In this document: piece by piece, positions 1-6,619 of the stretch
How the letters are laid out: each line of letters begins with the position of its first letter
Numbering within the stretch: position 1 is the first letter of the stretch
Source of the DNA: Burkholderiaceae bacterium
GTDB lineage: Bacteria > Pseudomonadota > Gammaproteobacteria > Burkholderiales > Burkholderiaceae_F
Length of the DNA stretch: 8,775 bases
Assembly: GCA_013813185.1 (NCBI GenBank)
Contig: JACCSD010000016.1
Location: 1-8,775 of the forward strand
Direction of reading: 5' to 3'
The notes under the pieces: model-generated
Database searches by the model: none
What the model was told of the DNA's origin: nothing
What the model saw: the letters and a program-made list of their open reading frames with translations, nothing else
Made by a program: the position numbers and the translations under genes

Positions 1-1056
1 CCACACCGACTTCGGAAACGTCGAGAACAGCCGCTGAAGCCACACCGCGCCAGCCTCGTCGTTGTTGTATTCGACCGAGCCGCCGGGTTGCAGCACTTCG
101 TACGGGCTCATCGTCGCATCGCCGACAAAAATCAGCTTCCAGTCGTGCGGATACTTGCGCAGAACGTCCCACGTCGCGTGACGCTCGGTGTAGCGGCGCC
201 GGTTATTGCGCCACAAAAATTCGTATACGCAGTTATGAAAGTAATAAAACTCGAGGTGCTTGAACTCGCTTTTCGCAGCCGAAAACAGCTCTTCGGTGCG
301 CTTGATGTGCTCGTCCATCGTGCCGCCGACATCGAGCAGCATTAAAACCTTGACGGTGTTGTGCCGCTCGGGCACGAGCTTTAGATCAAGCCAGCCGGCA
401 TTTTTTGCGGTGGATTCAATCGTGTCGTGCATGTCGAGCTCGAGCTCGGCGCCTTCGCGCGCGAACCGGCGCAGCCGCCGTAGAGCGACCTTGATGTTGC
501 GGGTGCCGATTTCGACCGAATCGTCGTAATCGCGGAAGCCGCGCATCTCCCACACCTTGACGGCCGACTTGCCGCCCATGGATCTAGCCTTCTGTGATGC
601 GCCGCCGATGCGAATTCCTTCGGGGTGCACCCCGCCGTGGCCGAACGGTGACGTGCCACCGGAACCGATCCACTTGCTGCCACCGTGGTGCGCGCCATCC
701 TGCTCTTCGAGCCGCTTGCGAAACTCGTCCATCAGCTTGTCCCAGCCGAGCTTTTCGAGCTTCGCCATCTCTTCCGGCGAGAAAGTACGCGCGAGCATTT
801 GCTTGAACCAATCGTCCGGAATTTCTTTTGTAAAGTCGATCGCGGTCTGCACGCCGTGAAAGTATTCGCCGAAGGCGCGATCGAAGCGGTCGAACTGTGT
901 CTCATCCTTGACCAGTGTTGCGCGCGACAAGTAATAGAAGTCGTTGATCGAGGGGCCGATCACGTCCTTCTTCAACGCGTCGAGCAGCGTGAGTAACTCG
1001 TTGATCGAAACCTTCAGCTTCGCCTGCCGCAGATGAAAGAAGAAGTCGATCAGCAT
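1..1056 (-). CDS. CoxE-like VWA domain protein, 3' end cut by the window edge
   Basis: A reading frame of 352 codons runs from ATG at 1056 leftwards off the window, so the C-terminus is missing. Residues 1-115 are an acidic/helical N-terminal region. A Gly/His-rich linker follows at about 121-153 (HHGG, GHGG), then a von Willebrand factor A fold from about residue 235. The metal-site (MIDAS) motif is LLDVGGT at 240-246, with D242 and T246, and the later acidic position is D313 in GDATMSP. Proteins of this family work with MoxR AAA+ ATPases, often as chaperone-like pairs that mature or insert metals into enzymes; the client here is unknown. A MoxR gene lies two genes upstream on the same strand. 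The start is 5 bp past the acetyltransferase stop with no clear Shine-Dalgarno sequence, which suggests translational coupling. The family assignment is firm; the function is inference. Confidence 0.88.
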   Translation of the reverse strand, partial: MLIDFFFHLRQAKLKVSINELLTLLDALKKDVIGPSINDFYYLSRATLVKDETQFDRFDRAFGEYFHGVQTAIDFTKEIPDDWFKQMLARTFSPEEMAKLEKLGWDKLMDEFRKRLEEQDGAHHGGSKWIGSGGTSPFGHGGVHPEGIRIGGASQKARSMGGKSAVKVWEMRGFRDYDDSVEIGTRNIKVALRRLRRFAREGAELELDMHDTIESTAKNAGWLDLKLVPERHNTVKVLMLLDVGGTMDEHIKRTEELFSAAKSEFKHLEFYYFHNCVYEFLWRNNRRRYTERHATWDVLRKYPHDWKLIFVGDATMSPYEVLQPGGSVEYNNDEAGAVWLQRLFSTFPKSVW

Positions 1057-1061
1057 GACTG

Positions 1062-1658
1062 TTACGAATCGTGACGCGCTAGCCGTAGCTGCAGGTGTCG
1101 CTTCACGTCGGGCCATTCGGCCGCAACGATGCTGTAGATCACGGTGTCGCGGACGGTACCGTCCCGGCGCTGATGATGATGGCGGATGACACCATCCTTC
1201 TTTGCGCCAAGCGCCTCGATGGCGCGCTGCGACTTGAAGTTGAAGTTATCGGTGCGCAGGCCGACGACTGCACAGGCCAGTGTTTCGAAAGCATGCGTCA
1301 ATAGCAGCAACTTGCACGCCGTGTTGACGCCGGTTCTCTGGCAACGCTGCGAGTACCACGTGTATCCGATCTCGACCCGATCGGCTGCCGGCACGATATC
1401 GTGATAGCGCGTGCTGCCCGCGATGGTGTTGGTGGCGAGGTCGCGTACTGCCCACGGCAGCATGTGACCGGCGCGTTGTCCCTCGAGCGCAGAGTCGATG
1501 TAGCCGCGCGTACCCGATGGCTCGGGTACCGAGGTAAACCAGAGCTTCCATAGTTGCCCATCCGTGGCGGCGGTGGCCAGGCCGTCTTCGTGTTCGACTG
1601 ACAGCGGCTCTAACCGAACGCCGTGTCCTTCCAGCGTTACCGGCGTGGTTGTGATCAT
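1062..1658 (-). CDS. GNAT family N-acetyltransferase (RimJ/RimL-like)
   Basis: This 198-residue protein has the single-domain GNAT layout seen in RimJ/RimL-type enzymes, which move an acetyl group from acetyl-CoA to an amine, often a protein N-terminus or a small molecule. An N-terminal strand with VRLEPL (14-19) opens the fold. The acetyl-CoA-binding segment is QRCQRTGVNT (104-113), followed by the helix KLLLLTHAFE. The stretch LRTDNFNFKSQRAIEALGA is the usual C-terminal Asn/Ser-Ala-Leu-Gly region. The start is uncertain: ATG at 1658 is chosen, but a TTG directly before it (1661) is in frame. Neither has a convincing ribosome-binding site. The gene lies 11 bp after moxR and 5 bp before the VWA gene, so it is probably co-transcribed and coupled. 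The substrate is not predictable. Confidence 0.88.
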   Translation of the reverse strand: MITTTPVTLEGHGVRLEPLSVEHEDGLATAATDGQLWKLWFTSVPEPSGTRGYIDSALEGQRAGHMLPWAVRDLATNTIAGSTRYHDIVPAADRVEIGYTWYSQRCQRTGVNTACKLLLLTHAFETLACAVVGLRTDNFNFKSQRAIEALGAKKDGVIRHHHQRRDGTVRDTVIYSIVAAEWPDVKRHLQLRLARHDS

Positions 1659-1669
1659 CAACGGCAGTG

Positions 1670-2515
1670 TTAGCGATTCTGGCGCGCCATGAACACGAGC
1701 CGCTCGAACAGGTGCATGTCCTGCTCGTTCTTCAACAGCGCACCGGCCAGCGGCGGAACCACCAGTTTCTCGTCCTTCGAGCGCAGCGCGTCGGCCGGAA
1801 TCTGTTCAGCGACCAGCAGCTTCAGCCAATCGAGCAATTCGGACGTCGACGGCTTCTTCTTCAGGCCCGGCAGATCGCGCGTGCCGAAGAACACCGCGAG
1901 CGCGCTTTGCAGCAGATCCTTGCGCAGCTTCGGGAAATGAACGTCGACGATCGCCTGCATGGTCTCTTTATCAGGAAACTTGATGTAGTGAAAAAAGCAG
2001 CGTCGCAGGAACGCGTCGGGCAATTCCTTTTCGTTGTTCGACGTGATCACCACCAGCGGCCGATGCCGCGCCTGCACCGTCTGCCGCGTTTCGTAGACGA
2101 AAAATTCCATCCGGTCGAGCTCGCGCAGCAGGTCATTAGGAAATTCGATATCGGCCTTGTCGATCTCGTCGATCAGCAGCACCGTTTGCCGCTCGGCTTC
2201 GAACGCCTGCCACAGCACGCCCTTGACGATGTAGTTCTGAATGTCCTGCACGCGAGCATCGCCGAGTTGAGAGTCGCGCAGACGCGATACCGCGTCGTAC
2301 TCGTACAGCCCTTGCTGCGCTTTGGTGGTCGACTTGATGTGCCACGCCAGCAACGGCATACCGAGCGCACGCGCCACTTCTTCGGCCAGCATCGTCTTGC
2401 CGGTGCCAGGCTCGCCCTTGATCAACAGCGGCCGTTGCAAAATCAATGCGGCGTTGACGGCAAGCTTTAGATCATCGGTCGCGACGTAGGTGTCGGACCC
2501 TTCGAAGCGCTGCAT
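1670..2515 (-). CDS. MoxR family AAA+ ATPase
   Basis: This 281-residue AAA+ ATPase is of the MoxR type, which uses ATP hydrolysis to remodel protein partners and is usually paired with a VWA protein. Walker A is GEPGTGKT (34-41), Walker B is VLLIDE (112-117), sensor 1 is in ITSNNEKELPDAF (157-169), and the arginine finger region is R171/R172. The C-terminal lid carries FFGTRDLPGLKKKPSTSE and LDWLKLL. All catalytic positions are present. ATG at 2515 (MQRFEGS) is chosen because family members normally begin at this point. The frame stays open 25 codons further upstream, but that extension (to 2590) would run into the divergent promoter region. It heads the unit moxR, acetyltransferase, VWA. A single MoxR next to a CoxE-like VWA is a common arrangement in proteobacteria; the client protein is unknown. 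Confidence 0.93.
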   Translation of the reverse strand: MQRFEGSDTYVATDDLKLAVNAALILQRPLLIKGEPGTGKTMLAEEVARALGMPLLAWHIKSTTKAQQGLYEYDAVSRLRDSQLGDARVQDIQNYIVKGVLWQAFEAERQTVLLIDEIDKADIEFPNDLLRELDRMEFFVYETRQTVQARHRPLVVITSNNEKELPDAFLRRCFFHYIKFPDKETMQAIVDVHFPKLRKDLLQSALAVFFGTRDLPGLKKKPSTSELLDWLKLLVAEQIPADALRSKDEKLVVPPLAGALLKNEQDMHLFERLVFMARQNR

Positions 2516-2638
2516 GGGCACAAAAACGGGAGAAGTAAGCGAGTGAAATGAGTATACCCACGGAGTAAGCCGCGCTTGGTTGCCGCACAATCACTCCGCT
2601 ACAATCGCGCGCAGCTTAAGCACGAGTCCCACGACGAA
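2516..2638. promoter_or_regulatory. Divergent promoter region between moxR and the cytochrome pair
   Basis: This 123-bp gap separates two divergent units. On the plus strand TTGGTT (2576-2581) and TACAAT (2600-2605) are 18 bp apart and resemble a sigma-70 promoter; transcription from it would give a leader of roughly 25-30 nt before the cytochrome ATG at 2639. On the minus strand TATACT (2556-2551) is a fair -10 for moxR, but no matching -35 is visible. No operator or obvious inverted repeat was seen. The assignment is by eye and therefore tentative. Confidence 0.45.
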
Positions 2639-3004
2639 ATGAAGTTTTGTTCATTCCTGCTGTTCGGCATCGCGGTTGCGCTGACATCGCCCGCAATCGC
2701 GCAAGACAGTAAGGCTGCACCGCCTGTGGCGCCAGCGTCCGCTGAAACTCCGGTGTCTATGTGCATCGGCTGTCACGCAATACCTGGGTATCAGGCTTCG
2801 TTTCCGTATGTATATCGGGTACCGAAGATCGGTGGCCAGAGTCAGCAGTACCTCGAGGCCGCATTGAAGGCTTACCGGCAGGGAGCCCGCAATCATCCAT
2901 CGATGACGGCGGTGGCGAAGGGGCTGACGGACCAGCAGATTTCCGCGGTGGCTGAGTATTACGCGGCACGCGGGGCCAAGGCAGTCGTGGCGGCTGCGAA
3001 ATGA
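2639..3004 (+). CDS. Exported monohaem cytochrome c (c4/c553-like), first of a pair
   Basis: This 121-residue protein has a Sec signal peptide (hydrophobic core about residues 5-16, likely cleavage after AIA at 19-21). A short Ala/Pro-rich linker follows, then one class I cytochrome c domain. Haem is attached at CIGCH (42-46), with H46 as the proximal ligand. The probable distal ligand is M89 in GARNHPSM (82-89), the spacing seen in cytochrome c4/c553 domains. It should be a periplasmic electron carrier, but donor and acceptor are unknown. ATG at 2639 (MKFCSF) is chosen because it places the signal peptide correctly; the frame is open to 2576, but that would overlap the promoter. No strong ribosome-binding site is seen. 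The stop codon overlaps the start of the next cytochrome gene (ATGA, 3001-3004), so the two are translationally coupled. Confidence 0.9.
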   Translation: MKFCSFLLFGIAVALTSPAIAQDSKAAPPVAPASAETPVSMCIGCHAIPGYQASFPYVYRVPKIGGQSQQYLEAALKAYRQGARNHPSMTAVAKGLTDQQISAVAEYYAARGAKAVVAAAK

Positions 3005-3342
3005 GCGGCATCAATATGAAGTGCACGTTGCTTCTCGCTGGTTTTCTCGTCACTGCAATGCCGGCGGCCGCGCAAGATGCAAAAAAGGGCGAAGAACTCG
3101 CGCAGCAGCAGTGCGCGGCGTGCCATGGCAAAGACTTCGTGACGGGGATCGACCCGACCTATCCGAAACTCGCGGGCCAGTATCAGGACTACCTTGAAAA
3201 GGTCCTGCGCGATTACAAAAGCGGAGCCCGTAAGAATCCGATCATGAACGGCATCGCGAAACCGCTGACGCGTGACGATATTCGCAATGTGTCGGCTTAT
3301 CTCTCCGCACTGTCGGGACCTTTAAGCAACCAGACGCGTTAG
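3001..3342 (+). CDS. Exported monohaem cytochrome c (c4/c553-like), second of a pair
   Basis: This 113-residue protein has a signal peptide ending near AAA (22-24), followed directly by a class I cytochrome c domain. The haem site is CAACH (38-42), and M82 in GARKNPIM (75-82) is the probable sixth ligand. It is similar in layout to its upstream neighbour: both have GQxQxYL and a GAR-x-x-P-x-M segment, so the pair likely arose by duplication. It is predicted to be periplasmic and to carry electrons alongside the first cytochrome. The start at 3001 gives an ATGA overlap with the preceding gene; ATG at 3016 (MKCTLL) is an equally good signal-peptide start and cannot be excluded. Its stop codon overlaps that of the convergent DUF1841 gene, so no terminator fits between them. 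Confidence 0.9.
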   Translation: MSGINMKCTLLLAGFLVTAMPAAAQDAKKGEELAQQQCAACHGKDFVTGIDPTYPKLAGQYQDYLEKVLRDYKSGARKNPIMNGIAKPLTRDDIRNVSAYLSALSGPLSNQTR

Positions 3343-3785
3343 ATGTCGCTGGCGCGCCGCTTCAGGCAGTCCAAATAGCGCGCGCTCATTTCGTCAGCGG
3401 GCAGAGCTTGACCTGCACGTTGCGCGCTCCATACCGCTTCACCGAGGCATTCCATGACGTCGTGCATCGCCGCGTGTTCGTCGCCGCGCCGCGCAGCGAG
3501 TTGCCGGAATACGGCGCGTACCCCGGGCGGCTGGTCTATTGAAAGTTGCTCCGCGATCGCCAGATGCATCGACATGTGCAAAAAGGGATTGGTGCGTCCA
3601 TCTTCAACCTCATAGTCGCGTGCGAGCGCGGTGTCCAGGTCATCGAAGTCGCCGTGGTATTCGGGATGTTTCAGCATCCAGTCGAGCGCGACTGATTCCA
3701 ACGGTGCCAGCACGGACCCGTCGCGGTGCTTGCGCCACGTGTCGCAGAAGAATCGGCGAACATCGTCTTTCGACGGATTGAACAT
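3339..3785 (-). CDS. DUF1841 family protein
   Basis: This 148-residue soluble protein has no signal peptide or membrane segment. The opening MFNPSKDDVRRFF and the central HPEYH (40-44), NPFLHMSMHLAIAEQ and HDVMECLGEA stretches mark it as the uncharacterised DUF1841 family, found mainly in beta- and gammaproteobacteria. Several conserved His, Glu and Asp residues (HPEYH, HMSMH, MHDVMECLGE) could bind a metal, but this is only a guess. It is the last gene of the fdxA-phaZ-rsxB-nth run, 6 bp after nth, and its stop codon (TAA on the minus strand) overlaps the stop codon of the convergent cytochrome gene. No biochemical role is known to me. Confidence 0.88.
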   Translation of the reverse strand: MFNPSKDDVRRFFCDTWRKHRDGSVLAPLESVALDWMLKHPEYHGDFDDLDTALARDYEVEDGRTNPFLHMSMHLAIAEQLSIDQPPGVRAVFRQLAARRGDEHAAMHDVMECLGEAVWSAQRAGQALPADEMSARYLDCLKRRASDI

Positions 3786-3791
3786 CGCTAG

Positions 3792-4430
3792 CTAGGGCGC
3801 CGGCGTCTTGTGCCGATATTCGCACCACTGCACGATGGGACAGCGCCAGCACTCGGGCACCCGAGCTTTGCAGATGTAGCGGCCGTGCAGTATCAGCCAG
3901 TGGTGCGCATTGGTCTTGAACTCGTCCGGCGTGAACTTCAACAAGCGGCGCTCGACTTGTTCAGGGTCTTCACCCGGCGCCAGATTGGTGCGGTTGGCGA
4001 CGCGAAACACGTGCGTATCGACGGCGATCGTCGGCTCTCCGAACACCGTATTCAGCACCACGTTTGCTGTTTTTCGCCCGACACCCGGCAGCGACTCGAG
4101 CGCTTCACGGTTGCGCGGAACGTCACCTCCGTGTTGGTCGACCAGAGCCTGCGAAAGCTTGATGACGTTGCGCGCCTTCGCCCGATAGAAACCGGTCGAG
4201 TGGATGTAGCCGGACAGCTTTTCTTCACCGAGCTTGAGCAGTGATCGCGGGGTATTTGCGATCTTGAACAGCACGCGCGTGGCGGCATTCACGCCCTTGT
4301 CGGTCGCCTGCGCGGACAGAACGACGGCGATCAGCAACTCAAACGGAGTCGTATACAAAAGCTCGGTCGTCGGAGTTGGATTCAGCGCCCTGAGTGTCTC
4401 GTAGATTGCACGACGCTTCGCCGGATTCAT
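3792..4430 (-). CDS. nth: Endonuclease III (DNA glycosylase/AP lyase)
   Basis: This 212-residue enzyme removes oxidised pyrimidines from DNA and cleaves the resulting abasic site by beta-elimination, in base excision repair. It aligns with E. coli Nth almost without gaps from the first residue. The helix-hairpin-helix is LPGVGRKTAN (114-123) with catalytic K120, and the catalytic aspartate is D138 in AVDTHVFR. The C-terminal [4Fe-4S] cluster ligands are C187, C194, C197 and C203 (spacing C-x6-C-x2-C-x5-C). All key residues are intact. The ATG overlaps the stop of the RsxB-like gene by ATGA, so translation is probably coupled; DUF1841 follows after 6 bp. In E. coli nth also follows the rsx genes, so this linkage is conserved. 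The call is secure. Confidence 0.97.
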   Translation of the reverse strand: MNPAKRRAIYETLRALNPTPTTELLYTTPFELLIAVVLSAQATDKGVNAATRVLFKIANTPRSLLKLGEEKLSGYIHSTGFYRAKARNVIKLSQALVDQHGGDVPRNREALESLPGVGRKTANVVLNTVFGEPTIAVDTHVFRVANRTNLAPGEDPEQVERRLLKFTPDEFKTNAHHWLILHGRYICKARVPECWRCPIVQWCEYRHKTPAP

Positions 4431-5005
4431 TGCTGCGCAGTACCGCGCTGTCGCTGCCGCGCTCGCGCGATGGCGGCAGCTACCGCTGTGGATCGCTGAT
4501 TGTGCGTGGGTACCGACGGCGGCATCGCCGCGCGCTGCAGCCGAACGCGTCGTACGGCATGTCGCGCGCGCGCAGCGTCTCTATCTGCCGCAGTCCACGC
4601 CCGAGCAGGTGTCACCGGAACCATCGAAATACAATCCATCGGGCACGGCGGCAGGCACAAGTCGCATCCGGTGCAATGCGATGCGATCACCGAATGCATC
4701 CGCTTTGCGCTGCCCAGGATCGCGTCCACCGGACAGGCGGGGATGCACAGCATGCAGCCGATGCAGCGGCTTTCGTCGATAACGGCTACCGTCAACGGGC
4801 GCTCGACGCCGTTCTCAGGATTGAGTGGCAGCGGTACTCGCTGCAGCAGTTGCGCGAGGGCTTCGATGCCGGCTGCGCCTCCCGGAGGACACTGATTGAT
4901 CTCGGCTTCGCCGGCCGCGATCGCTTCGGCGTACGGGCGGCACCCTTCGTAGCCGCACTTCGTGCACTGCGTTTGCGGCAACACGGCGTCGACTCGATCC
5001 GCCAA
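4427..5005 (-). CDS. rsxB: RsxB/RnfB-like iron-sulfur protein without membrane anchor
   Basis: This 192-residue protein resembles the B subunit of the Rnf/Rsx electron transport complex. The Fe-S domain has C14, C17, C22 and C39 (CTKCGYEGC, then NQCPPGG), for one [4Fe-4S] cluster. Two ferredoxin motifs follow: CIGCMLCIPACP (81-92) and CTGCDLCLPPCP (111-122), for two more clusters. The usual N-terminal membrane helix of RnfB is missing, and the C-terminal 60 residues are a basic Ala/Arg/Gln-rich tail. No other rnf/rsx genes are present in this window, so its partners are unknown. The start is uncertain: TTG at 5005 lies just before the conserved region and 17 bp after the phaZ stop, and no ATG or GTG is near. 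Longer frames (to 5278) would overlap phaZ. The gene overlaps nth by ATGA. It may supply electrons to a cellular acceptor, but this is inference. Confidence 0.85.
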   Translation of the reverse strand: MADRVDAVLPQTQCTKCGYEGCRPYAEAIAAGEAEINQCPPGGAAGIEALAQLLQRVPLPLNPENGVERPLTVAVIDESRCIGCMLCIPACPVDAILGSAKRMHSVIASHCTGCDLCLPPCPMDCISMVPVTPARAWTAADRDAARARHAVRRVRLQRAAMPPSVPTHNQRSTAVAAAIARARQRQRGTAQQ

Positions 5006-5022
5006 CGACGCGCAGTCTGTCT

Positions 5023-6270
5023 CTAAACGTTGGCCCGAATGAATTTTGCGATCTCCGGTGCGATGTTGGCGCGCCAGCGGCGGCCGCTGAAGATGCCGTA
5101 GTGTCCGGTGCGCTCCGCAGTCAAATGACGCTTCTTCGATTTCGGAATGTTCCTGCATAGAGCGTGCGCGGCTTCTGTCTGGCCGCTGCCCGAAATGTCG
5201 TCGAGCTCGCCTTCGATCGTGAACAAGGCAACCGACCGAATGTCTTCGGGCTTTACCAACTTTCCGCGCACGCGCCATTTGCCGTCCGGAAGCTGGTGCT
5301 CCTTGAACACGATCCTGATCGTGTCGAGGTAATACTCCGCCGGCAGGTCGATCACCGCGTTGTACTCGTCGTAAAACGCGCGGTGATCTTCGGCGTCCAG
5401 CTGGTCGCCTTTGACGAGGTCAAGGTAGTAGTCCCAGTGCGACTTCAGGTGCCGGTCCGGGTTCATTGCCACGAACCCCGCATGTTGCAGGAAGCCTGGA
5501 TACACGCTGCGCAAATAGCCCGGGTACGCTGAGGGAACCTTGAAGATGACATGGTTTTCGAACCAGTGCTGGCTCTTGCGCATCGCCAACGCGTTGACCT
5601 GCGTCGGATTGCGGCGCGGGTCGATAGGGCCGCCCATCATCGTCATCGTCTTCGGCAGCTTTGGATCCTTGTTGCTGGCCATCAAGGAAACCGCGGCGAG
5701 CACCGGTACCGTCGGCTGACACACGGAAATGACGTGCACGTCCGGGCCCAATAGCTGAATGAACTCGACCACGTAGTCGACATAGTCGTCGAGATGAAAC
5801 GGCCCGGCCGCAATCGGCACCATGCGGGCGTTGATCCAGTCGGTGATGTAGACGTCGTGATTGGGAAGCAGCGTCCGGACCGTATCGCGCAGCAACGTCG
5901 CGTGATGACCCGACAATGGCGCCACCACCAAAACCGTTGGGTCCGATAGGCGCTTTCCGGACTTGCTGACCGCGCTTGATTGCAACTCGCGCCTGAAATG
6001 CAACAGCCTGCAAAACGGCTTCTCTAGTACGACTTCTTCAAAGACTGATACCGCGACGCCGTCGATTTCGATCGAGCGCAATCCAAACTCGGGTTTCTCG
6101 TAGTGCTTTCCCAGCCGGTACAACAGGTCGTAGCCTGCTGCCAACCTGCGCGAAAGAGGCGTGTAGGCAAACGGGCTGTACGGATTCGAAAAAATTTGCG
6201 AGGTCGCCTGCGCCCACACGGATAGCGGGGTCCAGAAACGGCGCTGCAACTCATGCAGGTGATAAAGCAC
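5023..6270 (-). CDS. phaZ: Intracellular polyhydroxybutyrate depolymerase
   Basis: This 415-residue enzyme, close in length to Ralstonia eutropha PhaZ1 (about 419), hydrolyses stored amorphous PHB granules to release hydroxybutyrate units when carbon is short. It is an alpha/beta hydrolase whose nucleophile is cysteine rather than serine: VCQPTV at 183-188 gives C184. The acid is most likely D357 (or D358) in EGELDD, and the base is H390 in TGHYGIFSGRRWR. There is no signal peptide, as expected for an intracellular depolymerase. The start is GTG at 6270, supported by a ribosome-binding site 5 nt upstream. It follows fdxA by 25 bp and precedes the RsxB-like gene by 17 bp in the same operon. 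The family is confident; polymer preference (PHB versus related short-chain PHAs) is inferred from the family. Confidence 0.95.
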   Translation of the reverse strand: MLYHLHELQRRFWTPLSVWAQATSQIFSNPYSPFAYTPLSRRLAAGYDLLYRLGKHYEKPEFGLRSIEIDGVAVSVFEEVVLEKPFCRLLHFRRELQSSAVSKSGKRLSDPTVLVVAPLSGHHATLLRDTVRTLLPNHDVYITDWINARMVPIAAGPFHLDDYVDYVVEFIQLLGPDVHVISVCQPTVPVLAAVSLMASNKDPKLPKTMTMMGGPIDPRRNPTQVNALAMRKSQHWFENHVIFKVPSAYPGYLRSVYPGFLQHAGFVAMNPDRHLKSHWDYYLDLVKGDQLDAEDHRAFYDEYNAVIDLPAEYYLDTIRIVFKEHQLPDGKWRVRGKLVKPEDIRSVALFTIEGELDDISGSGQTEAAHALCRNIPKSKKRHLTAERTGHYGIFSGRRWRANIAPEIAKFIRANV

Positions 6271-6275
6271 TGAGG

Positions 6276-6281
6276 TCCTTT
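6276..6281 (-). promoter_or_regulatory. Ribosome-binding site fixing the GTG start of phaZ
   Basis: Read on the minus strand this is AAAGGA, with 5 nt between it and the GTG at 6270. It is among the best ribosome-binding sites in the window and is the main reason for accepting GTG as the start. Confidence 0.65.
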
Positions 6282-6295
6282 AGGTGAAAACCCAT

Positions 6296-6619
6296 TCAGC
6301 GCTCGAGCAGATGGCGCTTTTCGCGAACGTCTTTCCAGTCGTCGGCATCGGGTGGATGCGGCTTCATGCGCGTGATCGACGGCCACCCCTTCGATAGCTC
6401 GACATTCAGCGGAATCCAGTCGCGCTGATCCTCGGGCACGTCTTCTTCGGCGTAAATGGCGTTAACCGGGCACTCGGGAATGCACACGGCGCAGTCGATG
6501 CATTCGTCCGGATCGATCGACAGCATGTTGGGTCCCTCGCGGAAGCAATCGACCGGACAAACGTCGACACAGTCGGTGTACTTGCACTTGATGCATGATT
6601 CGACGACGACGTGCGTCAT
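6296..6619 (-). CDS. fdxA: Seven-iron ferredoxin FdxA
   Basis: This 107-residue ferredoxin matches the Azotobacter FdI/FdxA pattern, with one [3Fe-4S] and one [4Fe-4S] cluster. C9, C17 and C50 fit the 3Fe site and C21, C40, C43 and C46 the 4Fe site. The two extra free cysteines typical of the family, C12 and C25, are also present. The C-terminal helix-rich tail (EEDVPEDQRDW and onward) is as usual. It acts as a cytosolic low-potential electron carrier; the partner is not evident. ATG at 6619 (MTHVVVE) is the family start and has GGAG 7 nt upstream; an in-frame extension to 6652 is not credible. It is the first gene of the five-gene minus-strand run and diverges from the substrate-binding protein gene. 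Confidence 0.96.
   Translation of the reverse strand: MTHVVVESCIKCKYTDCVDVCPVDCFREGPNMLSIDPDECIDCAVCIPECPVNAIYAEEDVPEDQRDWIPLNVELSKGWPSITRMKPHPPDADDWKDVREKRHLLER

Noticed and set aside
1667..2470. Open frame of 267 codons on the plus strand
   Set aside because: It lies wholly antisense to moxR, whose Walker motifs are intact. Its product is Gln/Arg/Leu-rich without a recognisable domain, typical of GC-rich antisense reading.
4394..5026. Open frame of 210 codons on the plus strand
   Set aside because: It is antisense to the RsxB-like gene, whose cysteine motifs are clearly real. The product is Arg/Ser/His-rich with no family resemblance.
5006..5278. N-terminal extension of the RsxB-like frame to residue 283
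   Set aside because: The extra sequence overlaps the 3' end of phaZ, including its catalytic His region, and does not resemble the membrane anchor of RnfB.
5420..6013. Open frame of 197 codons on the minus strand
   Set aside because: It is a shifted frame inside phaZ, which covers the same bases with all catalytic residues in place.
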